The notes: generated from the sequence alone by a model not told the origin. Positions 9,942 through 22,021 are shown, counted from the stretch's first letter. The stretch: DNA of 64,000 nucleotides from Persicaria tinctoria (GCA_037127255.1 JBANSL010000004.1:76034627-76098626), one strand, 5' to 3'. Numbers and translations are program-made.

Positions 9942-12900
9942 TAAGTAGTAGCAATGTAAAACAAGTGAATTTAACGTCATCATCACACATATATGATCGA
10001 GTGATCCATAGGCATCGACAATATAAATCCAACCTCACAGGGATAAAGTGTTTACACTCAACTCTCAATGTGTTTAGGCTATGAAGATCAACTCTCAACT
10101 CAATTCCATATACAAACTCAAAAATATTGCAATTTATAATAATCCACTTCGCAACCAATTGTGTAAATGCAAACAAGAACCATCAAAATGACTTCGCTCA
10201 ATGGAAGACTTCAAAGAAGACTCCATTCGGCGGGGTTGTAATGGGGCTTGGTAAGAAATAAAGGGTATGAAATTATTTGGCTATGTGGTGCTTAATAAAA
10301 TTCGGGAATCAAGACTCCTAAATCTTCAACACAACTCAACCAAATCATAACTCTCAATCATATGAATCAACCAAACTCTCCAACTCATCTCAATGAAGAA
10401 CACAACCTCTCAAACTCAATAAACCTCTAAAAAATATGAATCTTGCAAAAATAAAGGAAATAAGGTAAATTTGGCTCATTCACTTTATTCACAACGTATA
10501 CTTCTTTTTTTTTTTTCTTCTTCTTTTTTTTTTTTTAAATATATATTTCTTTTTTTTTTAGAATGAAAATAAAGCAACACAAATAACAATAGTGCATTTA
10601 TAGGTGGAGCCAAAAATCCTTTTACATAATATGCATAGCAAGATAAAAATATAAAACCAACCGATAACTCAATAAACTCAAAAATTCTTCTCACTTGAAA
10701 TCAAACACAAGCTCATTCTTTCCACAAACCATCATTCCAACAAACTCTAAGTCTTAATTCCCAAATGGGGGTCATGCTCAATCTGGCTAAGGATAATTTT
10801 GTGGAACTTATAAATAAAGATCTCAGGCTAATGTTCTGGCGTCAAGCAAAGATAATGCAGGGTGGGTAAAGAGAGGATAAAATTGGCTTAAAAGATGCCT
10901 CCATCATTTAATTCTCATTCACATAAACATATAAAAACCAACCGATAACTCAATAAACTCAAAAATTCTTCTCTTTTTTTTCGAATTTTTATTTATTTAT
11001 TGGTAATTTTTCAGATTTTATGAAACTAAAAGCAAGATTAAAGTAACTAAAATATGACAAAAGACTCAAATGCATAAAAACTTAAACATGAATGCATAAC
11101 ATAATCCACAAAATAAGGCGCAACACATAAGACATGATCCAAAACACATAAAAATGACACAAATAAGTTTTCTGAGTCCCCCACCTCATACTTAAAAATA
11201 GACAGTGTCCCCACTAACAAAAGAAAAAGCAAAGTAAAAGGGAAAAGACACATAAACTCACAAAAGAAATTCAGAGGCTGAGGCTGTTGAAGACATCCAT
11301 AAAATTAAACTCTACTGAGAAGAGGGTGGTGGTGGGAATGGATGCTGTGGAAACAAAACGAAATCAGCGAAACTCAAACGAAGCTAACATCTAACCATGC
11401 AAATTAAGAATAATAATATGCATTAGAAAAAACATATAAACACATAAAGACCAAGTGCATATAAATAAACAAGTGCAAGAGATACCACATAAAGAAATAA
11501 TTGCATATAAACAAAATAAAATAAGCTCCAATGCATATAAAATTACCATCATGCTAAATAGAATGCATTACCCGGCCCATATATATAATCATATGCTCCA
11601 CATAAACTATATGAATAGGGAAAACAATATAGACAATATAATCATCATGTAAGATCACTATAATGCAAAACCTAATCATAAAACAATATACTCAAGAAAG
11701 GTAACATAAGTAATGAAAAACTCAATATGCACAAACCAACCGTGACAACCCCATACTTAAGTTCAAAACAAGTCAAATAAATATGCAATGGACATATAAC
11801 TTGTTTGCAATGTCAAATCATGCAAGGGAATAGATTTCATGCTTGAATAGAAGAAGCTAATCAACCAAAAGCATAAAAATCAATTCCAAAATCAAAGCCT
11901 GAAACGGATCGCAATGAAATCCTAAAATTCAATTAGCTCACACAATCCATAAAGAATTTGACAATGTCATGAACATGAAAATAGCTTCAATTCAACCCAA
12001 CAAAACAACCATGTCATCAATTTTGACCAATTTGGATTTTGGCAAAACCCCCCCAAATTCCGCTCTTAAATCAAACCCTAGGTTTCAATCTCAACCTAAA
12101 TCATCAAATCAATCAAAATAATTGAAATAGACAAGTTTAGGGTTAGAAATCATACCAAAACCGAGTTGAATGAAGAAGAAAAACCGGGATTTCGAAGATG
12201 TAACGAGTCGAAGGGTCGAAACTGCGAATTTGGGAAAAGTGGTTCGGTGGTGCTGTGGCTGGGCACGAACCAAGGTCAGCCTGGGCTCGGGAGGTGCGTC
12301 AGGGGGTGGGGGTTCGAGTGTGGGTGGTGCGGTGGGTCATAGGTGGCTCGAGGGTGGTTGGGAGATCAGAAAACCGAACAGCAGCGGAAGGAGAGATAGG
12401 CTCGGTGTGGGTACTGCTCGGCTCGAACCAGGGTGGTTCAGGGCTTGCTAGGTGCGCCGGAGGAAGGTGGATCGAACGGTGGTGGTGGATGGCCCGGATG
12501 TGGTTAGGTGGAGGCGTGGGTGGCGCGGAGAGAAGAGGAGTGAGGGCTGGCGGGCGGCTGGCTCCGGAGAAGAAAGACATAGGCGCGGAGAATTGTTTTT
12601 TATTTTAATAAATTCAAAAATTCCGTAGGGGGTCGGTACCGAGTCTATTAGGGTCGGTACAGTCTCGGTATACCTATTGGATTTTTTAAAATTCTTCAAA
12701 AATACTTACTTGGTCCGCTAGAGGGGTCGGTACGACATCGGTACAGTCCCGTTACTTGCTCCGGTCCCCGTTTTCAGCGTGGTCACCTTTCAAGACATGC
12801 ATGGTTAGTGCAATATGTTCTAGCTCATCTAACTTACCTATCCTAAAATTTAAAAATAAAACTAGAATTTAAAAAGGAAAGAAAAATAAAGCGGGTTGCC

Positions 12901-13056
12901 TCCCGTAAGCGCTACCTTTAATGTCATTAGCTTGACGTGGTTACTTCAACTTTAATCCGGATCGGGAGGAGGTGATGAATCCGGTGGCTCGGCTAGAGGA
13001 GATGGTGGTGGAACGTCCTTGGGTGGTACATCATAATAGGCCCTCAAGTTACATGG
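9942..13056. other. Non-coding internal region of the gypsy-type element
   Basis: AT-rich, with long A- and T-runs (10500-10560) and no supported gene. A GC-rich patch at 12170-12600 is open in several frames but matches nothing I recognise. Near 12625-12745 GGGTCGGTACCGA-like words repeat those found in the LTRs of the same element. Confidence 0.5.
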
Positions 13057-14395
13057 TCATTGCTCATTCGTTTTGTTCTTCCTTGGACCATCTTTAATAG
13101 CCTCACGAATAAGCTTGAACCTTACTGAGTGGACGCTCCAATCTTCCACCCATTCATCTTTCCTTAGAAAGCACTCAGCAGGTGTGCTTTCCTCATATAT
13201 AAACCTCTTCATCTTCATTGAATTGACTTCTTGAGCTTCCCCACCGTCATACACAAATAGTTGTATTGCATTGTTGAGTTCGGTGTACAATGGCGAAGGG
13301 GGAAGAGATTCCAACACCTTGTCTTCTATCGCCTCATCTTTGATGTGCCACTTTGCAAGAACCACATACTTAAATGCGACAGTCGGTTGCTTGAAATCAT
13401 CGGGTATCACCTTCACCTCGAATGGAAAAGGTGGTGGTGGACTGGTAGTAATGGTAAAGCATGCTTGTTCATCATGAAAAAAGAGGTTAGGGATCATACC
13501 TGAGCTTACATGTGGCTCGGTAGGATCTTGACAGTTCTCTGCAAGAGTTTCCTCTTTCTCTTTAAGAACTTCTTCCTCTTGTTGGGGTTCCTCACATGGC
13601 TCCTCCTAAAATGTTTCAGTACCAACATGTTCATCATGAGAAAAGAGGTTAAAGACCATACCTAACCTTACCTGTAGCTCTATAGGATCTTTGTAACTCT
13701 CTTCTTCCTCCTTAGGACGCGCAATCGAATCGTCAAGCGTCAAGAGCCTGAGTAGAGTCAGCACAAGTGTATGTTGACTCGGTTGGGATAGGTACAAACT
13801 CATCCTCATGCTCTTCTCCACCCACAAGCTCGCAAAAAATAATGTTATCATATGAGCCAACCTCATACCTATATGACGTCTCTATTGGTTCTGAGGATGC
13901 GTCTTGTGAAGGTGATTCTGACAAGTCCTGCAACTTATTCCATGCATCCAGTTGTTCACGCATGATTGTGTTGGTCTCCCTGATTCGTCGTACTTCAGCG
14001 GCTTCATCTTCTACTTGACGTTGTAATTCTGCCATCTCAACCTTCATCTGCTTGATGGTTTCATCATCTAGGGATTGTCTACACCTTTCAGCGTCGACCT
14101 CCAATGATGGTTCATACATAATTCCCCAAGATGGCTGACAAGGCCAATACGGGTCCCTGTGATCGTATAGAGCATAATACCCCTCCTCTGGTTGATAGGA
14201 CTCATGTGGCTCTTGGGCTTTGGTTGAATCCTCGGAGGACTTCTTTGCTTTTCAAGTATCAAAATCAATGAAATCTTCATCCTCCTCATCAACCTCGGCT
14301 AGATAGCTCGCATACTCCTTTTTCCTTGCTTGTTGTCTTTCTTGTTCAACCCTTGTTTCAAAATAATTATATGTGTACTGCATCTGGTACCTCAT
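13057..14395 (-). pseudogene. Gag-like ORF remnant of the non-autonomous element
   Basis: Reading starts at ATG 14395, about 210 bp inside the primer-binding site, and runs to 13733 with one in-frame TGA at 14252-14254. A second frame continues from about 13866 to 13057 with an in-frame TAG at 13606-13608. The first part has a charged coiled-coil-like stretch (KQMKVEMAELQRQVEDEAAE). The second contains a repeated motif of the form GM-x2-NLF-x-HDE (near residues encoded at 13660 and 13480). No zinc knuckle, protease or polymerase motif is present. Its position right after the PBS suggests a gag-position protein of a non-autonomous element. Confidence 0.5.
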
Positions 14396-14605
14396 CTTAA
14401 AAACTCAAACAAGTGCACATATCAAATAGCAAGGGCTTGGCACCAAGTCGGTACCGATGAAGCGGGTGGTGGGAGGTAGGAGTTGTAATGTTCGAAAAAT
14501 AAAAAAAAACTAAAATAGAAGAAAAGAAAATAATATTTACAAAAGAAAAGAGACGGGCTATTCCCAAATCCTAATAGTAACTAAAACTTTGGCACAATTG
14601 AAATC

Positions 14606-14623
14606 TCCCCGGCAACGACGTCA
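14606..14623 (-). other. Primer-binding site, Asp tRNA type (mutated)
   Basis: Plus strand TCCCCGGCAACGACGTCA, differing at two positions from the perfect site seen at 52619-52636. The changes are C/G to T/A, consistent with decay of methylated cytosines. Confidence 0.75.
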
Positions 14624-14629
14624 ATTTGA

Positions 14630-16218
14630 TGAAGGGTTTATTTTCAAACAAATAAATTTATAAGATCGAAACCCCGCTATAGTATAGTAGGGTCAAGTTC
14701 GTCCGCAGGGAGAAAGTCAGTGATTCAATTCTAGTTACCAATGAGCAAAAGAATAGCAAGAAGAGATGACAAATATAGAGATTTTTTTTTTGGTTTTAAA
14801 GTTGCTGAATTTTTGGAATAAACTCAATACTCCCTCCGTTTCACAATACATGTCCTTTTACTTTCTGTCACGTTTTTTAATGAACGAAAAATTCTATAAA
14901 ATATTAAATTTTAATTAATTTTTTTAATATAATTTGATACTTATTACTAATAAGTATCAAATTATATAAAATAATAATTAAAAAATTAATATTTTATAGA
15001 GTTTTTCGCTCATTAAAAAATGTGCCGAAAAGTAAAGGGACATGTATTGTGGAACGGAGGGAGTATTATGAAAGATCTAGGGCATAGGGATCACCACAAC
15101 AATAATCATGCATGCATTGCAATGAATCACACAAAAATCATGTTTTTATCTATTAAAAAGGTCAACTTGCATCAACCCTAGCAAAGCAATCAATTTTATT
15201 TTCACAGATTAATAAACTTTACTATCAATCCTAATTAGGTTGTCAAAACTCTCGTTTCAAAACCCTAATTACTATCCAATTAACAATTCAATCTTTCAAT
15301 TTAATTGCAAAAAGGAATTTCCCCAATTTTCATTGAGTACTTAAGCACATAAAATAGATAAAACCAATCAATTCATCAATTCATAGCAAAATTGCAAGCA
15401 TAACTATCGTTGGGATCACTCCAACCCTAGAAAAGGCGACTACTCACGCATAAACATGGTAGACATTGCAAAATTGATGAACTAAATAAAAATCAGAAAT
15501 TCAAATTGCATAAAAACCTGAGAATAACGTCGATAAAACATCCCAAAAGCCTCACAAAACGTTCTCCAACTTTCCCCGAATAAATCGCTTCAAAAAGCTC
15601 TCAAATCCGCTCACAAACGCTCTCTAAACGTGTGCTGAAAAAGAGGTTGGCATAAGAGAGACTCCTCCAAACCCTAAAAATCTTATTTATACTTAATAAC
15701 CCGTAAACTAAATTAGGAAATAATAAATATATCAATTTTATCTAAAGTCTATCTAAGAAAAAGGGTAAAAATAATTAAATCCGGGTAAATCAGGTCCGTT
15801 GGGACCCATACCGAAGCGGGTGACCTCGGTACCGACCCCCTTAGGGTCGGTATGAGCACTGTTGCTTGATCTCGCTTCGCTCGTCCAGATTGAGCCTCGG
15901 TACCGACCCCCCTTAGGGTCGGTATGACGGTGATCCATCTCGGACTTAGGGAAACGCCCATATCTCTTTCGTTATAACTCTGATTGCTTCCGTTTTTTTT
16001 CCTATGCGCTCCTTATTCTCTCCCGCTTCTTTTCATTGTTAAAAATTTCTTCAAAAACAGCTCCCAAAATCTTGTAAAACAAACAAAAGCTTGTGTAGAC
16101 AACTATTTCTCATGAAATATGAAAACACATGCAAAAGACACTAAACCCAATGCAAAACTTATGAAAATGACTCAAATTAATGATAAAACACATGGAAAAA
16201 TATGACTAAAACCATGCA
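14630..16218 (-). mobile_element. 5' LTR of the gypsy-type element
   Basis: Begins TGAAGGG immediately beside the PBS and ends near 16218 (CA). It includes a nested MITE at 14830-15063, so the LTR proper is about 1.35 kb. Minus-strand TATA-like GTATAAATAA lies near 15685. Two copies of a GGTACCGACCC...GGGTCGGTA palindrome lie at 15825-15930. The outer boundary is inferred from where similarity to the left copy stops. Confidence 0.7.
14830..15063. mobile_element. Stowaway-like MITE (CTCCCTCCGT family)
   Basis: 234 bp, with terminal repeats CTCCCTCCGT / ACGGAGGGAG, flanked by TA on both sides (14828-14829 and 15064-15065). The element is largely self-complementary. Same family as 39325-39559 and 61848-62082. 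Confidence 0.9.
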
Positions 16219-16220
16219 CA

Positions 16221-16460
16221 TCATCTACCCATAGGAGATAGAGTCTTGATATACCGCTGGCCCGCGGTGCCACTGTTCAGTGGTGCTTGGCTTCGTTCTT
16301 TGTTGTTATCCTTAACTTTCTTGGTCTTCTTGGTCGTCTTGTTGTAGAGTTTATTTCTGCTTGTTTCATTTCGCTTGTTATCTGTATTTCTGTCTTTTAG
16401 GTCATATGTTTGACGGTTCCCCGTCTGTGGACTTTTTCGACCTCTCGATGAGTCAGACAT
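16221..16460 (-). CDS. Unidentified 79-residue ORF
   Basis: Very basic, Lys/Asn/Arg-rich reading frame adjacent to the outer end of the gypsy LTR. No domain is recognised, and no promoter or second exon was seen. It may be chance or a piece of an older element. Confidence 0.15.
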   Translation of the reverse strand: MSDSSRGRKSPQTGNRQTYDLKDRNTDNKRNETSRNKLYNKTTKKTKKVKDNNKERSQAPLNSGTAGQRYIKTLSPMGR

Positions 16461-17824
16461 GTCTGAACTTCGAATTATTACCTTATAAAAAAAAATGGTA
16501 GAGAAAGATAATATCTTTCAACATCTTCCCTTAAGGTTTCTCTTACAACAATGAGTTTACCTTTTTATTATCTCATGTTAATAAAACTAGTCTCTTAGTG
16601 CATTGGACTACGAGTTGTTGCTTGACATAATTAGATTATAACCATTGGGTGAGTGTCAATTCCTTGAAATTGCAGTGATTGAATGTTTGGAAATGAGAAT
16701 TTGCATCTTCAATTTGACTCACCACCAACTCAAAATCCCTTATTCTTCAATATGTCCTCCCTCTTATCTCCATGTGAGGGGATGAGATCGGGGACAAAGT
16801 ATTTACACCGGACTGAAACTAGTAGGCCCATTCTTTTTTACTCCATGAATTTGGTAAAGGAAAAGTCTACATTTACCCCTAGTATAAAAGTAAATATTTT
16901 ACACTACCAATCAAATTGTATGGTTCCCACTTCCCACCCACATGTCTAAAAGAGAAAATGATTCAAAAAGTAAAAAGTAACTTCATAATTATAATTAATT
17001 TTATCATCATTATCATTTTCAAAACTAATAAACTATATATATGAGTTTTTAAAAAAAAAAACATATAAGTACTACAATATAAAATCATAGATTAAGAAAA
17101 AAAATGTCAATCATTAAGTGTAGTTCTAACAAAGACATCAATCACTCGTATTAAGCGAAAAAACTATAGTAAAAGAATACTTCTTCAAGACAAAAAAAAA
17201 GACGGAGTAAAAGATATATTACACTATATTATTTTACCGGTAGTATTTATTCAATGTATTATATATAATTATATATACATCTCTTACATTAAATAAATAT
17301 TTGATTTTTAGAATATTATTAAAAAAAAGTGAATTGAAAAATATATAATGATTTTTTTGATCAAAAAAATATATAACAAATTAATATTTAACAAATAAAC
17401 ATACTCCTAATATCTTTGAGAGTTTATGTAAATAAAATTATGTTAGTTTTTTTTATTAAAAAAAAAAGAAAAAAATCAGGATAAAATGATGTATTTATAT
17501 AAGTGTGGGTGGTGTCCACAATTATTAGGGAGTGTTATCATAATTGAAAATGTCAATTTAATCATATTATTGTAGTTTTTTTAAATAAATGAAAACTTAT
17601 ATTAGATGGGACCTACATGGGTTAGTGATGAGAGGAGCTATAATAAGTTATCATGAGTAAGAATATAATTAAAAAACTAGACTTATAAGTTATCATGAGT
17701 AAGAATATAATTAAAAAACTAGACTTATAGTTACTTTTTACATAACTTTTTAACACATGTCATTTTAGTATTTGTAGTGTAAAATTTTAATCTTACACCT
17801 AGTGTAAATGTATCTTGGTCCTTT
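16461..17824. other. AT-rich intergenic DNA
   Basis: No gene seen. It holds a 42-bp perfect tandem duplication at 17645-17728 and long A/T runs. Confidence 0.4.
17645..17728. repeat. 42-bp perfect tandem duplication
   Basis: Two identical head-to-tail copies, 17645-17686 and 17687-17728, starting AAGTTATCATGAGTAAGAAT. Confidence 0.9.
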
Positions 17825-17919
17825 GGTAAATAAAGAGCGGTTATTCGGGGTTCGAATCGAGGACCTTTGGACACTACCCGCAAGTCTTTTCCGGTTGAAC
17901 CATTCCGGAATGGTTATTC
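17825..17919 (+). repeat. Dispersed repeat, copy 1 (inverted partner at 61041-61136)
   Basis: About 95 bp shared in opposite orientation with 61041-61136: both contain TAAATAAAGAGCGG, a GGTTCGAA- or GGTTTGAA-like word, and CAAGTCTTTTCCGG. The GGTTCGAATC word resembles a Pol III B box, so a SINE or tRNA-related end is possible but unproven. Confidence 0.6.
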
Positions 17920-18668
17920 CTTTTTTTTTTACAGTAGGCAAGAAGTAGATCGACTAAACGATCTTAAAGCCATCAAAAGATGGCTTGATGAACCCTACGC
18001 AGAGGGTCGCCAGTAAAAAAAATTGCTTAAACCTAAAATTACAATAAGATAAATTTAAAATAAAAAAAAACATCAAAATTATTGGTCACTGGTTACTTCC
18101 CGGTCGAGGAAAAGTTGACGCTGGCATAGTTGGAAGCGGTGACGGTGGCAGATCTGATTCCGGGTACGTTGCCCAACAAAGCACCTGGTAGGTTGAGTGG
18201 GAACGCCTTGACTTAGTCCTCGCCGACGTCAAGGACAAAGAAAACCTAGGGATTTTCATGCAATTTTGGGCTTACTGTTTAGTTTGGTAGAAAAAATTTC
18301 TAGAGATTTGTTAGATATCTGGGAGGGGTTGGGTTTGTTTTGAGTTGGTTTTTTTTTGGTTGGGTTTGGTTGTTACAAGTTTGAGTAGCAGATCTAGGGT
18401 TGCAACCGGGAGGGGAGGCCGGAGGGGTAGGAGATTAGAACAACTGTTGGAGATCCGCCCGAAGGGAGGGAGTCCAAGGGATGTTACTGCATCTGCATGT
18501 ACTAGATCCGGCGGGCGGTGGCCAGAAGCGCACCGGAGAGAGGTGTTGTGAGCCTAATTCGTCATGTTTTATATTGACTTTTATATCGATTTATGTAAAC
18601 ATTTCATGCATTTGGGTTAGAATAGTACAGAATCTATGTAGTTTACACTTATTTACCAAATTATGGAG
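17920..18668. other. Intergenic, no gene seen
   Basis: A moderately GC-rich stretch (18100-18550) with short open frames but no recognised product. It may be target DNA interrupted by the LTR-like unit to its right. Confidence 0.3.
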
Positions 18669-18699
18669 TCTACACTAGTTTCTGTTTAATTTCGCAGAA

Positions 18700-19372
18700 A
18701 TCGAGGCAATTTACAGCAATTCAGAGAAAGGATGGAAAGCTCGAAGTCAACTACAAAAAGTCCAAGGCCAAGGAGCAGCGGAACCAAGACAAATCGAGCA
18801 AAGCTGAGCACAGAACGGGACATTGAAGAGTGGTCGATATAGACCAATACTGGTCGATATCGACCTAATTCTGGTCGAAATTTCCAGATCGACTCTACAT
18901 TGCACGAAGAAGCGAAGACATGTCGATATCGACCAACCCAACTCAATATCGACAATAATCAAGTCGATATCCATGCTAGAGCCAATATCGAGTGGGCAGA
19001 AGACGAAGTCGAGCAGAGCACTCGATATCGACCAACTTCCAGCGTCGGAAACAAGCCGATTCCGAGTCCTATCTTGATTCCGAGTGAGAAGATATTCCAA
19101 GAGAAGATAGAGTGCTTGCAAGTGAAGATGTGTGGAATTCTATCCATCCACATGAAGATCTATCAAGTCCAAGAAGGATTTATCCACATTAGTCCTAGTT
19201 TCCTTTAGAGATTTATCTCCTTTAGCATAATGTTTTATCTCAATGTTATTAGATAGAAAGTTTTAGATCTAGATATAGTTGTTCCTTCCTAGAATAGCTA
19301 CATGGAACACTATAAATAAGACTTTAGGGGTTGGATCTTAGGATCATCCAAACCAAGCCACAAGAGAACACA

Positions 19373-19412
<40 letters not shown>

Positions 19413-20300
19413 TTTGGAGCCGAGTGCAAGTTTGTGAAGCGAGAGCGGAGTTGTCTTTATTCAGTTGTAAGTCTTGTTTGAGTTTATTAATGCAATTTAG
19501 TTCCTTTTTGTTATTGATGTGTTTATTCATGATGAAGAGCGAGTAGTCACCAAACTTCTAGGGTCGGGGTGAGCCTGACGGTAGCCATGTAAGGTGATGC
19601 GGTAAAGGTACAATCTTTTGATGCGATTTCGTCTTCTATCCCTACGAGCATGATTCTTTTGCGAAAGTTGAAGGTGATCCTTGTTTGTGTTATTGAAGCA
19701 AAAGTGATCTTAATGCAACTTGGATTAATTATGTGAAAAAGGGTTAGTAACAATTAGGCTTTATGCTAAAACCCTCTATATTCCTATTTGTTAATAACGA
19801 AAGTTATTTGATGAAAAAGCATGATCTCTTATACCTTTATATGTTATTTTGCATGGTTATCGTTGTGGTGTTAATACCCTGATCTTGTAAGTCTTTTAGT
19901 TTATTGAATTAATCCCACATATTCCGTGCTATTTCTGTTTTCCGTCATTGCAAAGGTTGCATTTTTTTACACTGGTGAGCAGTCGATTTCGGGTAAGTAG
20001 TCGATATCGAGTGGTTAGGTCGATATCAACCGGTTTGTTTCTGTTTGTTTCTGTTTATTTCTGTTTTGCAGTTTTTGTCGACGTAGTGGTCGATATTGAC
20101 TAGATAGGTTGATATCGAGTACTCTTCTGGTCGAATTCGTGCTGAGATCTGGGACTGAAAAGGCGGGCGCTGACACGCTTCCTCGTGGATCGATCCTGAC
20201 TGCCTTCTACTACAACGGGACATACGGGAGGAAGTCTTGTATTTATTTGCTAAGACAGAGAGTCAGTTTGCTTTTATATTTCATACTTGACACATCCTCC
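18700..20300 (+). mobile_element. LTR-like unit with GGTCGATATCGACC repeats (probable gypsy solo LTR or fragment)
   Basis: The unit carries promoter-like features on the plus strand (ACTATAAATAAG near 19310) followed by a long leader, and near 20190 a TCGATCC...CTACTACAACGGG stretch typical of the 3' part of Athila/Tat-like LTRs. At least ten variants of GTCGATATCGAC occur at 18833-19035 and 19980-20120. No PBS or gag follows, so it is a solo LTR or a truncated copy. Exact ends and a target duplication could not be fixed. Confidence 0.5.
19368..19412. repeat. Compound (CA)n(GA)n microsatellite
   Basis: About 11 CA units followed by about 11 GA units, just downstream of the TATA-like box of the LTR-like unit, so probably in its transcribed leader. 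Confidence 0.95.
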
Positions 20301-20426
20301 TGCAACAACAAGGGGTTTGAGGAGGGGAGACGACGCCAGACGGTGTGGTTGGAGAGGAGGAGGATAGGGAGGACCACCCCGAGGATCCGCGAACCCAGAT
20401 GGCTAGATCAGGAGCCGCCACAGAGG

Positions 20427-20862
20427 GTGGGGGTGTTATGTGAATACGGGTAGCTCGAATTCGACTCGTACGCTCGATAAAAACTTGGCTCGAGCTCGTT
20501 CATTTTGTAAACGAGTCGTCGAGCCGAGTATAAACACATTTTTAAGCTCGGTCTAAAGCTAGGCTCATTCGAATTAAGCTCGAATAGCTCAAATTTTATA
20601 CAATTTCTAAAATTTCCTTTAAATTACTGTATAATGAGCAATTAGAACTACTTAAAACTCGAAAAAAGCTTGGCTCGAGCTTGTTCATTTCCTAAACGAG
20701 CTGAGTATGAGCACATTTTAAAGCTCGAATTAAAATTTAGGCTCGGCTCGAGCTCGTTCATATCCTAAATGAACTGAATATGAACTATTAATACTCGACT
20801 CGTTCGACTCGAATAACATCCCTAACCACTCGTCTCGTTCGACTCGAATAACATCCCTAATC
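20427..20862. mobile_element. hAT-like non-autonomous element rich in GCTCGAGCTCG words
   Basis: Starts near GGGGGTGTTAT and ends with CGAATAACATCCCTAA, giving imperfect inverted ends. The interior repeats self-complementary GGCTCGAGCTCG-type words. The right terminus (ACTCGAATAACATCCCTAA) is present twice in tandem (about 20797-20826 and 20829-20860). A related element in the same orientation lies at 60479-60800. Confidence 0.6.
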
Positions 20863-20870
20863 TTTATAAA

Positions 20871-21045
20871 CTTGAGAGGCAGATTATAGTTGGGCCGTAG
20901 TTGATAACATGAGCCTAATTACTAACCTCAATCCTAAATCCTAAATCCTAATGGTCGTAGTTGAACACTTGAGAGGCAGATTATAGTTGGGCCGTAGTTG
21001 ATAACAACCCAGCTGAATCCTAAATCCTAATGGTCGTAGTGTCAC
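20871..21045. repeat. Tandem duplication of about 95 bp
   Basis: CTTGAGAGGCAGATTATAGT... through AATCCTAATGGTCGTAGT occurs twice, beginning near 20871 and near 20967. It includes short TCCTAAA runs. Confidence 0.75.
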
Positions 21046-21057
21046 TCCTCATAATAA

Positions 21058-21409
21058 GGCCTCGTTTGGTTGAACGTGGGAAGTGCAATTCCCAGGAATT
21101 TAATTCACGTGAATTTAATTCACGTCAATTGTACTTCCGGTTAATTGAAAAAAGATGTTTGGTTAGTTTTTAAATGATAGGAATTTCAAATGGTAGAAGT
21201 GGTGATTTTGTACACAAAATGGTGGAAGTTCAACTTACCTAGTCCACCCTAGGTAAGTTAAATTCCCCCATTTCATAGGAATTGGAATTCCTGGGAATTC
21301 AAATTCCTAGGATTTTGAAAGAAAAAAATTATAACCAAACACATGTATTTATCCTACTTCCTGGGTTTTTTCACTTCCTGGGTTTTTCAATTGTTAACCA
21401 AACGAACTC
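21058..21409. mobile_element. Tourist-like MITE (PIF/Harbinger type)
   Basis: 352 bp with inverted ends GGCCTCGTTTGGTT / AACCAAACGAACTC, flanked by TAA on both sides (21055-21057, 21410-21412). Non-coding, with AGGAATT-type inner repeats. Related copy at 47811-48275. Confidence 0.85.
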
Positions 21410-21494
21410 TAAGAGAGGGGTCGTTGGTGATTGAGAGAAAAACCATAAAAATTCGATAAGAAAATTTATTTCAAAATCCCTAGGTATTCTAAAT

Positions 21495-22013
21495 TAGGGC
21501 TGGCACGGTACGGTACCATGGTAAATTTTTCATTACCACGTACCGTACCGATACCCCTCGGTATGAGATTTTCTGTACCACGTATCAACCGAATAGTTTC
21601 GGTACCGAAAGTATCGGTTACCGAATGTCGGTACCGTGGTAACCGAAGCCGCTATTTTCATTATTCGATTTTCGTTTTATACACTGTCGTACCATCGGTA
21701 CCGATGGTACCAATGACAGATTATGCTTGAAAACGAACCGACTATCCTTGGTACCAACGGTACCACGGTATTTTATTTTTTAAAAAAAATAAAATATATA
21801 TATATATATTTTTTTTTAAAATAAATAAATATATATTCGGTACCAACGGTACCACGGTATTTGGGTTGCACATACCGTTACCGTACCGACTATCCTTGGT
21901 ACCGAGACTTCGGTTACCGATTCAGTCGGCTACCGACTTCTTGGTACCAAGGACCTGTTGGTACGGTTGGTAATCGGTTGGTATGGTAATCTTCGATTAC
22001 CATTCCAACCCTA
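21495..22013. mobile_element. hAT non-autonomous element with GGTACCG repeats
   Basis: 519 bp, starts TAGGGCTGGCACGGTA and ends TACCATTCCAACCCTA, with a perfect 8-bp target duplication TTCTAAAT (21487-21494 and 22014-22021). Many GGTACCG/CGGTACC words on both strands and no ORF. The 8-bp duplication and TAGGG ends are diagnostic of hAT. Confidence 0.92.
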
Positions 22014-22021
22014 TTCTAAAT

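Larger units (their letters stand above)
5354..16218 (-). mobile_element. Non-autonomous Ty3/gypsy-type LTR element, minus strand
   Basis: Two long direct repeats (about 5354-5448 plus 9032-9941, and about 15210-16218 within an LTR starting at 14630) flank an internal region. An Asp-tRNA primer-binding site lies at 14606-14623 next to the right LTR. Orientation is therefore minus, with the 5' LTR at the right. The internal part has a decayed gag-like ORF (13057-14395) but no protease, integrase, reverse transcriptase or RNase H, so it is a large LARD-like derivative. A tract near 12885-12945 (minus strand AGCGCTTACGGGAGGCAACC) resembles one I recall from plant gypsy elements, a recollection not checked here. 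The left LTR is truncated at 5354, so no target-site duplication can be checked. The Asp primer suggests the Athila/Tat side of the gypsy elements. Confidence 0.75.

Noticed and set aside
12170..12608. Overlapping Gly/Trp-rich and Pro-rich frames
   Set aside because: GC-rich patch within a non-autonomous retroelement; all frames are open because of composition and none shows a motif.
14606..14623. tRNA-Asp gene remnant
   Set aside because: Only the 3' end complement is present, directly beside an LTR; it is a retroelement primer-binding site.
19331..19546. 71-residue plus-strand frame with HTHTHT and RERERE
   Set aside because: Translation of the (CA)n(GA)n microsatellite in an LTR-like leader.
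20932..20956. Interstitial telomere-like TCCTAAA run
   Set aside because: Only about three units, and they lie within a local tandem duplication; too short to call telomeric.
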